Source: Comamonadaceae bacterium
GTDB taxonomy: Bacteria; Pseudomonadota; Gammaproteobacteria; Burkholderiales; Burkholderiaceae_C
Assembly (NCBI GenBank): GCA_947461325.1
Contig: CANHLD010000002.1
Coordinates: 1-36,172, forward strand
Reading direction: 5' to 3'
DNA length: 36,172 bases
Shown piece after piece: positions 19,519-29,374 of this stretch. The number at the start of each line of letters is the position of its first letter. Position 1 is the first letter of the stretch. Both the position numbers and the translations under genes were made by a program. The notes beneath the pieces are model-generated. The model searched no databases. It was not told the DNA's origin and saw only the letters and a program-made list of their open reading frames with translations.

Positions 19519-19543
19519 TCTTTTGCAAGCACGCAATATTTGT

Positions 19544-20263
19544 CTATCTTAAGAATCTCTTGACGTATTTGGGGTTCATATCAGTCATTTTTAAAATGGT
19601 TAAGTAGTCGGCTGTATTAAACAATGGATCAATCCCCGGTTCACTGCAAATAGATGCACCAACGTTTAAATAACCTTTCAAAATAGCAGGAATAGACACA
19701 TCATCGCAGGTTGAAGAATTCAATAACTGAACAGGGTGTTTCGCTTTGATTTTTATTTTTTCTGAAATGCGTTCCATCTTGATTAGATACTGATGAACTT
19801 TTGAAGCCAGCAAGCCACCATCAGCCAAGGAAATACTTGAGCAACCCATGATGTATTGATAGTTTGATTGCTTGATGAATTTGTAAATTTCTTTCCAAAG
19901 TAGAAGTATCGTGTAGCCGTTTCTGAATTCTTTATCTATACACGATCTGTCGATTTCAATGATACTTTCTCTCAAGTCATTGATAGGACTCAAATCAAAC
20001 AATGAGTCGCAGTACATCGATCCAATTTTTTTGGCGGCTTCTGGTGTAATTAATCTGTAGGTGCCAACAATGCGATGGTCAATGCTTTGTTTGACAATCA
20101 AGTGATCACATACGTGATCAAATTCATCTATGTCCATGTCTTGATTGGCATCAGGAAATACAGTTGAAAATTCATCCTTAAAGATTTTGAATCGAAAGCG
20201 CTGAACTTCTTCAATTGTTTTGAGGTCTTTTGACCACTCGATATGAAGGAGTTTAGAATTCAT
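19544..20263 (-). CDS. OlsB-like acyl-ACP-dependent N-acyltransferase (GNAT, aminolipid synthesis)
   Basis: 239 aa; VQRFRFKIFKDEF, VGTYRLITPE, IIEIDRSCIDKEFRNGYTILLLWKEIYKFI, IMGCSS pattern of OlsB/haemolysin-like acyltransferases. Confidence 0.75.
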   Translation of the reverse strand: MNSKLLHIEWSKDLKTIEEVQRFRFKIFKDEFSTVFPDANQDMDIDEFDHVCDHLIVKQSIDHRIVGTYRLITPEAAKKIGSMYCDSLFDLSPINDLRESIIEIDRSCIDKEFRNGYTILLLWKEIYKFIKQSNYQYIMGCSSISLADGGLLASKVHQYLIKMERISEKIKIKAKHPVQLLNSSTCDDVSIPAILKGYLNVGASICSEPGIDPLFNTADYLTILKMTDMNPKYVKRFLR

Positions 20264-20336
20264 TGAAAACAGTAATCAGGCTTTTGTAGAGCGGGGCATC
20301 GCTAAAAATAACTGGCAGAAAAAACATAAGCAATTC

Positions 20337-21095
20337 ATGAAACAGTTTTTCAAAATATCCATAGGTAGCTTGCAAGTTATTTTGTTGATAATAGAAGCTG
20401 TCATTGTCAGTAGATGTATATTTCTTTTTGCTTCTGCGAGTTGGAAAGATTTATATGTACAGAATTGGTCAAAAAGAGTATTGAGATCATTTGGTATTTC
20501 AATAAAACTGGTGAATCCTGATAATTTGTCAATTAAAGGTGGTTTTTCTTTGGTGTCAAACCATGTTTCTTGGATAGACATACAAGTAATTGAATCAATT
20601 GTACATTGTAGATTCATTTCTACTTCAGAGGTTTTTGCTTGGCCCGTCATTGGCCAAATGGCTGAAGCTGCAGGATCACTTTTTATCGATTTGAACAATC
20701 CCCGAACAGGCACCAAGAAAATAGTGGATCAAATGACCCCCTTGCTTAAAGCTGGGGAGACTATTTGTTTCTTCCCGGAGGCAACCTCTACGGATGGCAG
20801 TCAAATTTTGCCTTTCAAATCTAATTTATTTCAATCTTCCATTTTGTCAAACACGCCTGTCATACCTGTTGCCATACGTTATCTAGACAACAATAATGAA
20901 TTTTCTTCTGCTCCCGGATTTTTTGGTGATATGACATTGCTTGAATGCATGAAAAATATTTTTGTAAATGCACCATTGACTGCTCAAGTCATTGTATTGC
21001 CCGCAGCTCCTTTTTTCTCCAATAAAAAAGAACTCTCAGAATATTGTTTCAATCAAATAAACAATTCTTTGTCTCTTCACCGTTTGATAGATTGA
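20337..21095 (+). CDS. 1-acyl-glycerol-3-phosphate/lyso-lipid O-acyltransferase (PlsC/OlsA-like)
   Basis: 252 aa; VSNHVSWIDIQVI (NHxSxxD), FFPEATSTDGSQILPFKSNLFQ, PVIPVAIRY. Confidence 0.88.
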   Translation: MKQFFKISIGSLQVILLIIEAVIVSRCIFLFASASWKDLYVQNWSKRVLRSFGISIKLVNPDNLSIKGGFSLVSNHVSWIDIQVIESIVHCRFISTSEVFAWPVIGQMAEAAGSLFIDLNNPRTGTKKIVDQMTPLLKAGETICFFPEATSTDGSQILPFKSNLFQSSILSNTPVIPVAIRYLDNNNEFSSAPGFFGDMTLLECMKNIFVNAPLTAQVIVLPAAPFFSNKKELSEYCFNQINNSLSLHRLID

Positions 21096-21100
21096 TACTC

Positions 21101-21937
21101 ATGGGCTTTATCAACTCAGTTATTTTATTTGATTCGCTTATAAGAGTTTATATATTTATTGGTTTAGGTCTGACTTTTTGGGTGCTTTCTAAATATTGCC
21201 CAATGAAGGAATATTTGAATTTAAAAATTAAATTATCGGACTACTTGTTTATTTTTACTGCATTAATCATTGCAGCTTTGTATGAACTTCTTGTAACACC
21301 TGTTATCCGTTATTTTTTGAATGATTCAACAGAATTTCAGTCCTTACTTGTGCAGGCAGTTGAGCAGTGGGGATTATGGTTTCAAATCCCCGCCTATTTA
21401 ATAGTTACTGATTTCCTCGGTTATTGGTTTCATCGTCTGATGCACTCTAAAACATTCTGGCGCGTGCATGCTTTTCATCATTCCATTCAATCTTTAAACT
21501 GGATTGCAGGTGTTCGCGGCTCACCTCTGCACATTTTGCTTGTGATTCTCCCAAGCATGCTGGCTTCTTCCATTTTTCTTTTGTCCGATCAGACACTGGC
21601 TTTTTATGTGGTCGTGTTCATTGATATTTGCAGTCAACACCTGACTCATTCAAATGTTTATTTGCCTTATGCGCGTCAATTGGAATATTTTTTGGTAACT
21701 CCTCGCATGCATTTCATTCACCATCATATTGATGAGAGGTATGGGGGTAGTAATTTTGGATTTTATTTCTCCATCTGGGATCATCTCTTTGGAACTTATG
21801 TGGATGCCGGATGCGTGAAAGAAAAAGGCCGATTGGGATTAAGTGCCGAATACTCCACATCCTCTATGTTTTGGGGATGGGCACTCAAAGAAAAAGTCGG
21901 TGGTGAGCGGTTGCCAAGTGAGCCTGAAAATATTTAG
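21101..21937 (+). CDS. Sterol desaturase / fatty acid hydroxylase superfamily protein (possibly OlsE-like); ORF opens at 21044, likely ATG 21101
   Basis: Di-iron His motifs HRLMH, HAFHH, HLTHS, HFIHHH between hydrophobic segments. Confidence 0.85.
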   Translation: MGFINSVILFDSLIRVYIFIGLGLTFWVLSKYCPMKEYLNLKIKLSDYLFIFTALIIAALYELLVTPVIRYFLNDSTEFQSLLVQAVEQWGLWFQIPAYLIVTDFLGYWFHRLMHSKTFWRVHAFHHSIQSLNWIAGVRGSPLHILLVILPSMLASSIFLLSDQTLAFYVVVFIDICSQHLTHSNVYLPYARQLEYFLVTPRMHFIHHHIDERYGGSNFGFYFSIWDHLFGTYVDAGCVKEKGRLGLSAEYSTSSMFWGWALKEKVGGERLPSEPENI

Positions 21938-21948
21938 TGACTTTGTAA

Positions 21949-22039
21949 TGGCGGAGAGGGCGGGATTCGAACCCGCGGAGGGCTATTAACCCTCACACGC
22001 TTTCCAGGCGTGCGACTTAAACCGCTCATCCACCTCTCC
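21949..22039 (-). tRNA. tRNA-Ser (anticodon GGA), CCA encoded
   Basis: Minus strand: ggagaggtggatgagcggtttaagtcgcacgcctGGAaagcgtgtgagggttaatagccctccgcgggttcgaatcccgccctctccgcca; acceptor stem, anticodon stem, long variable arm and TTCGAAT T-loop visible. Confidence 0.95.
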
Positions 22040-22050
22040 TGTGCATGTCA

Positions 22051-22078
22051 TTGTATCAGCCAGCCTGGAGGGTACACT
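22051..22078 (+). promoter_or_regulatory. Possible sigma70-type promoter for the decarboxylase
   Basis: TTGTAT (22051-22056), 16-nt spacer, TACACT (22073-22078); 45 nt upstream of ATG 22123. Confidence 0.35.
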
Positions 22079-22122
22079 TAAATGTTTCAAGTCAACGCCC
22101 CAAGCTTGGGCCGGAGCAGTTA

Positions 22123-24408
22123 ATGAAATTTCGCTTTCCCATCGTCATCATTGATGAAGATTTTCGATCTGAAAACACGTCTGGCTTGGGTATTCGTGCA
22201 CTTGCCCAAGCCATCGAAGGTGAGGGTTACGAAGTCATGGGTGTGACCAGTTACGGCGACCTGAGCCAATTCGCCCAGCAACAGTCCCGCGCCAGCGCAT
22301 TTATTTTGTCGATTGATGACGAAGAGTTCACGCCTGGCCCAGACCTTGATCCTGCTGTCCTCAATTTACGCAGTTTTATTGACGAGGTGCGCCGCAAAAA
22401 CGCCGATGTGCCTATTTATGTGTACGGTGAAACCAAAACTTCACGCCATTTGCCCAACGATATTCTTCGCGAATTGCACGGATTTATTCACATGTTCGAA
22501 GATACGCCGGAGTTTGTGGCGCGTCACATCATCCGCGAAGCCAAAAGTTACCTTGAAGGTGTACAACCGCCTTTTTTCAAGGCCTTGCTGGATTACGCCG
22601 AAGACGGTTCATATTCCTGGCACTGCCCCGGACACTCGGGCGGCGTGGCGTTTTTGAAAAGTCCGGTCGGTCAAATGTTTCATCAGTTTTTTGGTGAAAA
22701 CATGTTGCGTGCAGACGTGTGCAATGCGGTTGAAGAGCTCGGTCAGTTGCTTGATCACGATGGAGCCATTGGCGAGAGCGAGCGCAATGCTGCACGTATT
22801 TTCAATGCCGATCATTGTTTCTTTGTGACCAACGGCACCAGTACCTCCAACAAAATTGTCTGGCACCATACGGTGGCACCTGGCGACGTGGTGGTGGTTG
22901 ACCGCAATTGCCACAAGTCTGTGCTGCACGCCATCATCATGACGGGTGCGATTCCAGTGTTCTTGAAACCCACACGCAACCATTTCGGCATCATCGGTCC
23001 TATTCCGAAAAGCGAGTTCGAGCCTGAGGCCATCAAAGCCAAGATCAAGGCCAATCCCTTGCTCAAAGGTCAGGATGTGAAAGCCATCAAACCCAAGGTC
23101 ATGACCTTGACACAGTCAACCTATGACGGTGTGCTCTACAACACCGAGACCATCAAAGACATGCTGGACGGCTATGTGCCTAATTTGCATTTTGATGAAG
23201 CCTGGTTACCTCATGCGGCTTTCCATCCCTTCTATGGCACGTTTCACGCCATGGGTAAAAAGCGTTTGCGCCCCAAGGAAGCCATGGTGTATTCCACGCA
23301 GTCTGTGCACAAATTGCTTGCAGGCATCAGCCAGGCCAGCCACGTGCTGGTGCAAGACTCGCAGGAAAACAAGTTGGACCGGCATTTGTTCAACGAAGCA
23401 TATTTGATGCACACCAGCACCAGTCCGCAATACAGCATCATTGCCAGTTGTGACGTGGCGGCAGCCATGATGGAGCCACCCGGCGGTACGGCCTTGGTGG
23501 AGGAAAGTATTGCTGAAGCGCTGGATTTCCGCCGCGCCATGCGCAAAGTCGACGCTGAATACGGCAAAGACTGGTGGTTCAAGGTATGGGGGCCGGACAA
23601 TCTGGTGGAAGACGGCGTGGGCCGTGCTGACGACTGGGTGATCAAGGCAGAAAAAAAAGGACGCATCAGAAAAACCGACGCACCCAATTGGCATGGTTTT
23701 GGCGATTTGGCAGACGGGTTCAATATGTTGGATCCGATCAAAGCCACCATCGTGACGCCTGGTTTACGGTTGGATGGCAAATTTGATGACGCAGGTATTC
23801 CTGCCAGCATCGTCACCAAGTTTTTAGCTGAACATGGTGTGATTGTGGAGAAAACCGGTTTGTACAGTTTCTTTATCATGTTCACCATCGGTATCACCAA
23901 AGGACGCTGGAATTCATTGTTGACAGCGTTGCAGCAATTCAAGGACGACTACGACCGCAATCAACCGATGTGGCGCATCCTGCCCGAGTTCTGCCAGAAG
24001 TATTCCAAGTACGAGCGCATGGGTTTGCGAGACCTGTGCCACCACATACATACTTTGTATGCCAAGTACGATATTGCACGTTTGACCACAGAGATGTACC
24101 TGAGCGATTTAAAGCCGGCCATGAAGCCCAGTGATGCGTATGCACAAATCGCTCACCGCAACACCGAGCGCGTGCCTATCGATGATTTGCTCGGTCGCAT
24201 CACCACCAGTTTGGTCACACCTTACCCGCCGGGTATTCCATTGCTGATTCCAGGTGAAGTGTTCAATAAGAAAATCATCGATTACTTGAAATTCGCCCGT
24301 GAGTTCAACCTGAAGTGCCCCGGTTTTGAAACCGACATACACGGTCTGGTGGAAGAGAAGGACGAGCAGGGCGTGACCCATTATTTTGCAGATTGCGTCA
24401 AACTTTAA
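22123..24408 (+). CDS. Arginine/lysine/ornithine decarboxylase (fold type I, PLP); ORF opens at 22045
   Basis: MKFRFPIVIIDEDFRSENTSGLGIRAL; CPGHSGGVAFLKSPVG, VFVTNGTSTSNK-like FFVTNGTSTSNKIV, NCHKSVLHAI, YSTQSVHKLLAGISQAS (PLP Lys), HTSTSPQYSIIAS. Confidence 0.93.
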   Translation: MKFRFPIVIIDEDFRSENTSGLGIRALAQAIEGEGYEVMGVTSYGDLSQFAQQQSRASAFILSIDDEEFTPGPDLDPAVLNLRSFIDEVRRKNADVPIYVYGETKTSRHLPNDILRELHGFIHMFEDTPEFVARHIIREAKSYLEGVQPPFFKALLDYAEDGSYSWHCPGHSGGVAFLKSPVGQMFHQFFGENMLRADVCNAVEELGQLLDHDGAIGESERNAARIFNADHCFFVTNGTSTSNKIVWHHTVAPGDVVVVDRNCHKSVLHAIIMTGAIPVFLKPTRNHFGIIGPIPKSEFEPEAIKAKIKANPLLKGQDVKAIKPKVMTLTQSTYDGVLYNTETIKDMLDGYVPNLHFDEAWLPHAAFHPFYGTFHAMGKKRLRPKEAMVYSTQSVHKLLAGISQASHVLVQDSQENKLDRHLFNEAYLMHTSTSPQYSIIASCDVAAAMMEPPGGTALVEESIAEALDFRRAMRKVDAEYGKDWWFKVWGPDNLVEDGVGRADDWVIKAEKKGRIRKTDAPNWHGFGDLADGFNMLDPIKATIVTPGLRLDGKFDDAGIPASIVTKFLAEHGVIVEKTGLYSFFIMFTIGITKGRWNSLLTALQQFKDDYDRNQPMWRILPEFCQKYSKYERMGLRDLCHHIHTLYAKYDIARLTTEMYLSDLKPAMKPSDAYAQIAHRNTERVPIDDLLGRITTSLVTPYPPGIPLLIPGEVFNKKIIDYLKFAREFNLKCPGFETDIHGLVEEKDEQGVTHYFADCVKL

Positions 24409-24414
24409 TCAGCC

Positions 24415-26595
24415 ATGAGTCAAGACAAACAACAATTCGCCAAACACAACATCACAGAATGGGAGAGGGCAGCTGCCAAGTCTGCCCCCGGCGGGGACTT
24501 GAACAAGTTGAACTGGGTCACACCCGACGGCATCACTGTCAAGCCTTTGTACACAGCCGAAGATATTGCGACATTGCCCCACACCAACACGCTGCCGGGT
24601 TTTGCTCCTTTTTTGCGTGGTCCGCAAGCCAGTATGTATGCGGTGCGCCCTTGGACTATCCGCCAGTACGCAGGTTTTTCAACAGCAGAAGAATCCAATG
24701 CGTTCTACCGAAAGGCCTTGGCTGCAGGTGGTCAAGGCGTGTCGGTGGCATTTGATTTGGCCACCCATCGTGGTTATGACTCCGACCATCCGCGCGTCAC
24801 CGGTGACGTAGGCAAAGCTGGTGTCGCTATCGACTCGGTCGAAGACATGAAAATTTTGTTTGACCAAATTCCGTTAGACAAAGTGTCTGTGTCAATGACC
24901 ATGAACGGTGCCGTGCTGCCCGTGCTCGCCGGTTATGTGGTGGCAGCCGAAGAGCAGGGTGTGTCGCAAGACCAATTGAGCGGCACTATACAAAATGACA
25001 TTCTCAAAGAATTCATGGTGCGCAACACCTACATTTACCCGCCTGAGCCGAGCATGCGCATCGTCGGCGACATCATTGCTTACACGGCCGGGCACATGCC
25101 CAAGTTCAACTCGATCAGCATCAGCGGCTATCACATGCAGGAAGCCGGTGCCAATCAGGCGTTGGAACTTGCTCTGACGCTGGCCGATGGTCAGGAGTAC
25201 GTGCGCACCGCCATGAAGCAAGGCCTTGATGTGGATGCATTTGCGCCGCGCCTTTCGTTCTTTTGGGCGATTGGCATGAATTTCTATCTGGAAGTTGCCA
25301 AGATGCGTGCGGCTCGCTTGTTGTGGTGTCGCATCATGCAAGAGGCAGGCGCAAAAAATCCGAAGAGCTTGATGTTGCGTACACACTGCCAAACCTCCGG
25401 CTGGTCGTTGACTGAGCAAGACCCGTACAACAACATAGTGCGCACAACCATCGAAGCCATGGCGGCGGTGTTCGGCGGTACACAAAGTCTGCACACAAAC
25501 AGTTTTGATGAAGCCATTGCACTGCCCACCGAGTTTTCCTCGCGCATTGCCCGCAACACACAACTCATCATTCAGGAAGAAACGCACATCACGAACGTGA
25601 TTGACCCCTGGGCTGGCAGTTACATGATGGAAAAACTCACCCAAGACATGGCTGACGAGGCGTGGAAAATCATCGAAGAAGTCAACGCCATGGGCGGCAT
25701 GACCAAAGCGGTGGGTTCGGGCTGGGCCAAGCTGAAAATTGAAGCGGCAGCTGCAGACAAACAAGCGCGTATCGATTCCGGGCAGGACGTGATCGTCGGT
25801 GTCAATAAATACAAACTCGCCACTGAAGATGCCGTGGAGGTTCGCGATATCGACAATGTCAAAGTGCGCGATTCGCAAATCGAACGACTGCACCGCATCA
25901 AGGCGGCACGCGACAATTCGGCCGTTGACAAAGCACTGAACGCATTGACGCAGGCGGCACAAGACGGCAGCGGCAACTTGCTTGACTTGTCTATCCAAGC
26001 CGTGCGTTTGCGCGCTACCGTGGGTGAGATCAGCGATGCGCTGGAGAAGGTTTTCGGCAGACACCGCGCAGACACGCAAAAAATCAGCGGCGTTTATGCC
26101 GCCGCTTACGACGCGGGTGAGCACGAAGGAGACACCATGGAATATTGGAACGCCTTGAAAGCCGATATTGCTGCGTTTGCGCAAAAGCAAGGCCGTCGCC
26201 CGCGCGTCATGATTTCCAAATTGGGTCAAGACGGACATGACCGTGGCGCCAAAGTCGTGGCCACCGCGTTCGCCGACCTGGGTTATGACGTGGATATCGG
26301 CCCGCTGTTTCAAACTCCTGAAGAATGCGCCAGACAGGCGATTGAAAACGATGTGCACGCAGTCGGCGTGTCCACGCTCGCTGCCGGTCACAAAACCCTG
26401 GTACCCGCCATCATTGCCGAATTGAAAAAACAAGGCGCTGACGAGATCATTGTTTTCGTCGGTGGCGTCATTCCCCGCCAGGACTACGATTTCCTCTACC
26501 AGGCCGGTGTGAAGGGCATTTACGGTCCCGGCACACCGATTCCTGTGAGCGCCAAGGATGTGCTGGACCAAATCAACAAGGCGTTGGCCGGCTAA
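24415..26595 (+). CDS. scpA: Methylmalonyl-CoA mutase (single-chain, catalytic plus B12-binding domain)
   Basis: 726 aa; [76 protein letters not shown]12 motif [10 protein letters not shown]. Confidence 0.97.
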   Translation: MSQDKQQFAKHNITEWERAAAKSAPGGDLNKLNWVTPDGITVKPLYTAEDIATLPHTNTLPGFAPFLRGPQASMYAVRPWTIRQYAGFSTAEESNAFYRKALAAGGQGVSVAFDLATHRGYDSDHPRVTGDVGKAGVAIDSVEDMKILFDQIPLDKVSVSMTMNGAVLPVLAGYVVAAEEQGVSQDQLSGTIQNDILKEFMVRNTYIYPPEPSMRIVGDIIAYTAGHMPKFNSISISGYHMQEAGANQALELALTLADGQEYVRTAMKQGLDVDAFAPRLSFFWAIGMNFYLEVAKMRAARLLWCRIMQEAGAKNPKSLMLRTHCQTSGWSLTEQDPYNNIVRTTIEAMAAVFGGTQSLHTNSFDEAIALPTEFSSRIARNTQLIIQEETHITNVIDPWAGSYMMEKLTQDMADEAWKIIEEVNAMGGMTKAVGSGWAKLKIEAAAADKQARIDSGQDVIVGVNKYKLATEDAVEVRDIDNVKVRDSQIERLHRIKAARDNSAVDKALNALTQAAQDGSGNLLDLSIQAVRLRATVGEISDALEKVFGRHRADTQKISGVYAAAYDAGEHEGDTMEYWNALKADIAAFAQKQGRRPRVMISKLGQDGHDRGAKVVATAFADLGYDVDIGPLFQTPEECARQAIENDVHAVGVSTLAAGHKTLVPAIIAELKKQGADEIIVFVGGVIPRQDYDFLYQAGVKGIYGPGTPIPVSAKDVLDQINKALAG

Positions 26596-26616
26596 AGCCG
26601 ATCAGTTGTATTTCAC

Positions 26617-27624
26617 ATGGCAATGAACGTCAATGGATTGCTCGCAGATATTCTGGGCTCGGACAATCTGACACAGCGCCGCGCCATGGCCAAGGCCATC
26701 ACATTGCTTGAATCAACCAGGGCAGACCACCGCGAGCAGGCTGATGACTTGCTCACGCAACTTATTCCTCACGCAGGCAAGAGTCTGCGGATCGGACTTA
26801 GCGGCGTGCCCGGTGTAGGCAAAAGCACGCTGATTGAAGTGCTTGGCCTGTGGTTGATAGAACGTGGCCATAAAGTTGCTGTACTGGCAATTGATCCTTC
26901 GTCCAGCGTCTCCGGCGGTTCCATATTGGGTGACAAAACCCGCATGGAGCGTTTGTCTGTGCAACCTTCGGCTTTTATACGACCCAGCCCCAGCAGCGGC
27001 ACGCTCGGTGGTGTCGCTGAAAAAACCCGCGAATGCATGCTGGTGTGCGAGGCCGCCGGTTACGACATCGTCATTGTGGAAACAGTTGGTGTGGGTCAAA
27101 GCGAAACCGCGGTGGCTGGCATGACAGATATGTTTGTGCTAATGCAATTGCCCAACGCAGGTGATGATTTGCAGGCCATTAAAAAAGGCGTCATGGAGTT
27201 GGCTGATCTGATACTCATCAACAAAGCTGACATTGACCAAGATGCTGCAACCCGCGCGCAGTCTTTCATTCAAAGTGCATTGCACTTACTCGGTCACCAT
27301 TCTTCTGATGACGCACCTGTGTGGCAGGCCGCGGTCATGCGACTCAGTGCATTGAACGGCATCGGCTTGAATGAATTGTGGGACAAGGTTTTGCGTTTCA
27401 AGCAATTGCAAACTGACAGCGGGCAATGGACAGACCGCCGACAAGCCCAAGCCCTGACATGGATGAACGAGCGGATTCAGTCAGGTTTGAAAGAGGCATT
27501 CGCGCAGCACGCAGGTGTGGCTGCAGCGCTGTCACATATGCAACAGGATGTCATTGCTGGTCGTGTCGCCGCCTCTACAGCTGCACGCCGCCTTCTCGCG
27601 TTAGCATCCCGCCCTGAAGCTTAA
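26617..27624 (+). CDS. meaB: Methylmalonyl-CoA mutase-associated GTPase MeaB (G3E family)
   Basis: 335 aa; [53 protein letters not shown]. Confidence 0.95.
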   Translation: MAMNVNGLLADILGSDNLTQRRAMAKAITLLESTRADHREQADDLLTQLIPHAGKSLRIGLSGVPGVGKSTLIEVLGLWLIERGHKVAVLAIDPSSSVSGGSILGDKTRMERLSVQPSAFIRPSPSSGTLGGVAEKTRECMLVCEAAGYDIVIVETVGVGQSETAVAGMTDMFVLMQLPNAGDDLQAIKKGVMELADLILINKADIDQDAATRAQSFIQSALHLLGHHSSDDAPVWQAAVMRLSALNGIGLNELWDKVLRFKQLQTDSGQWTDRRQAQALTWMNERIQSGLKEAFAQHAGVAAALSHMQQDVIAGRVAASTAARRLLALASRPEA

Positions 27625-27655
27625 AGCTGAAAAGAAAACCAAAGAGGATTTTGAT

Positions 27656-29188
27656 ATGCAGGAAATCATTCATCAACTGGAAGAAAAGCGCGCAGCCGCT
27701 CGCATGGGGGGCGGTGAAAAACGCATTGCCGCTCAGCACAGCAAAGGCAAGTTGACCGCGCGTGAACGCCTTGAGGTGTTGCTGGATGAAGGCACGTTTG
27801 AAGAATGGGACATGTTTGTCGAGCACCGTTGCACAGACTTTGGTATGCAAGACAGCAAGATCCCGGGCGATGGTGTTGTCACCGGTTACGGCATGATTAA
27901 TGGCCGCTTGGTGTTTGTGTACAGCCAGGATTTCACAGTGTATGGCGGCGCACTTTCCGAGAGCCATGCAGAAAAAATTTGCAAGATCATGGACCAGGCG
28001 ATGAAAGTCGGCGCGCCTGTCATCGGCTTGAACGATTCGGGCGGTGCGCGAATCCAAGAAGGCGTGGCTTCACTGGGTGGATATGCCGAAGTGTTTCAGC
28101 GCAACGTGATGGCCAGTGGCGTGGTGCCGCAAATCAGCATGATCATGGGGCCGTCTGCCGGTGGCGCGGTGTATTCGCCAGCGCTCACCGATTTCATCTT
28201 CATGGTCAAAGACAGTTCCTACATGTTTGTCACCGGTCCTGATGTGGTGAAAACTGTCACGCACGAAGAAGTGAGTGCGGAAGAACTCGGCGGCGCTGTG
28301 ACCCACACTACCAAAAGCGGTGTCGCTGATCTGGCGTTCAACAACGATGTAGAAGCCTTGTTGATGCTGCGTCGTTTGTACAACTACCTGCCTTTGAACA
28401 ACCGAGAAAAACCACCGGTGCGGCCCAGCGGCGACCCGACCGAGCGCATGGACCTGAGTTTGGACACGCTGGTGCCGGACAACCCGAACATGCCTTACGA
28501 CATGAAAGAGTTGATTCTCAAAACCGTAGATGACGGTGACTTCTTCGAGCTGCAACCCGAGTACGCGAAAAACATACTCATCGGTTTTGCGCGTATGGCC
28601 GGACAAACCGTGGGCATCGTCGCCAACCAACCGCTGGTGCTGGCAGGTTGTTTGGATATCAAGAGCTCGATCAAAGCAGGGCGGTTTGTGCGTTTTTGCG
28701 ATGCGTTCAATATTCCAGTCATCACGTTTGTTGATGTGCCAGGTTTCATGCCGGGTACCTCACAGGAGTTCGGCGGCATCATCAAACACGGCGCCAAGTT
28801 GCTTTACGCCTATGCCGAATGCACGGTGCCGAAAATCACCGTCATCACGCGCAAGGCTTATGGCGGTGCGTATGACGTGATGGCCTCCAAGCATTTGCGC
28901 GGTGATGTGAACTTTGCCTGGCCACACGCCGAGATTGCAGTCATGGGTGCCAAAGGCGCGGTGGAAATCATCTTCCGCGAAGACAAGGGGGATCCGGAAA
29001 AACTCGCTGCCAAAGAAGCCGAATACAAAGCCCGCTTTGCCAATCCTTTTGTCGCCGGTGCACGTGGTTTCATTGACGACGTCATATTGCCTAGCGAAAC
29101 ACGCAAACGTATTTGCCGCTCGCTGGTGATGCTGAAAGATAAAAAAGTAGAGAACCCGTGGCGCAAGCACGGCAATATTCCGCTTTGA
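27656..29188 (+). CDS. pccB: Propionyl-CoA carboxylase beta subunit (acyl-CoA carboxylase carboxyltransferase)
   Basis: 510 aa; [95 protein letters not shown]. Confidence 0.97.
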   Translation: MQEIIHQLEEKRAAARMGGGEKRIAAQHSKGKLTARERLEVLLDEGTFEEWDMFVEHRCTDFGMQDSKIPGDGVVTGYGMINGRLVFVYSQDFTVYGGALSESHAEKICKIMDQAMKVGAPVIGLNDSGGARIQEGVASLGGYAEVFQRNVMASGVVPQISMIMGPSAGGAVYSPALTDFIFMVKDSSYMFVTGPDVVKTVTHEEVSAEELGGAVTHTTKSGVADLAFNNDVEALLMLRRLYNYLPLNNREKPPVRPSGDPTERMDLSLDTLVPDNPNMPYDMKELILKTVDDGDFFELQPEYAKNILIGFARMAGQTVGIVANQPLVLAGCLDIKSSIKAGRFVRFCDAFNIPVITFVDVPGFMPGTSQEFGGIIKHGAKLLYAYAECTVPKITVITRKAYGGAYDVMASKHLRGDVNFAWPHAEIAVMGAKGAVEIIFREDKGDPEKLAAKEAEYKARFANPFVAGARGFIDDVILPSETRKRICRSLVMLKDKKVENPWRKHGNIPL

Positions 29189-29208
29189 TCAAGGCGCTGG
29201 AGAAAAAT

Positions 29209-29337
29209 ATGTTTAAAAAAATTCTGATCGCAAATAGGGGTGACCAGCCGCGAAGCGGCGCAGCAGCGCAGCTAAATTGCATGGTGCGCGTAGCGCACGC
29301 AGGCGATTTCAGCTCGATGGAGATGACCCATGTTTAA
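29209..29337 (+). CDS. Putative 42-aa leader ORF whose first 11 codons resemble the pccA start; stop lies inside the pccA start region
   Basis: [48 protein letters not shown] at 29199-29202; TAA at 29335-29337 overlaps pccA ATG at 29330. Could also be a non-functional rearrangement remnant. Confidence 0.45.
   Translation: MFKKILIANRGDQPRSGAAAQLNCMVRVAHAGDFSSMEMTHV
29247..29298. repeat. Two short GC-rich palindromes with 3-nt loops
   Basis: 29247-29259 GCCGC-GAA-GCGGC; 29284-29298 GTGCGC-GTA-GCGCAC. Confidence 0.75.
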
Positions 29338-29374
29338 CAAAATACTGATTGCCAATCGAGGTGAAATCGCCTGC
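29299..29374. repeat. Inverted repeat spanning the pccA start codon
   Basis: 29299-29320 gcaggcgatttcagctcgatgg versus reverse complement of 29352-29374 gcaggcgatttcacctcgattgg: 13 perfect positions, one mismatch, 6 matches, one gap, 2 matches. Confidence 0.8.

Noticed and set aside
20276-20716. 146-aa minus-strand ORF opposite the PlsC-like gene
   Set aside because: The plus frame carries NHxSxxD acyltransferase motifs; the minus translation has no recognisable features.
19544-22039. tRNA-Ser as an integration site for the adjacent AT-rich lipid cassette
   Set aside because: The tRNA 3' end does face the cassette, but I found no integrase gene and no repeat of the tRNA 3' end at the left boundary. 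AT-richness alone is not enough.
24408-24415. Cobalamin riboswitch upstream of the B12-dependent mutase
   Set aside because: The intergenic gap is only 6 nt, and the region upstream of the decarboxylase is too short, being bounded by the tRNA.
24892-26571. 559-aa antisense ORF opposite the methylmalonyl-CoA mutase gene
   Set aside because: Shadow ORF from codon bias of the strong mcm gene; the translation (many His/Val/Phe runs) resembles no known family and the sense frame is unambiguous.
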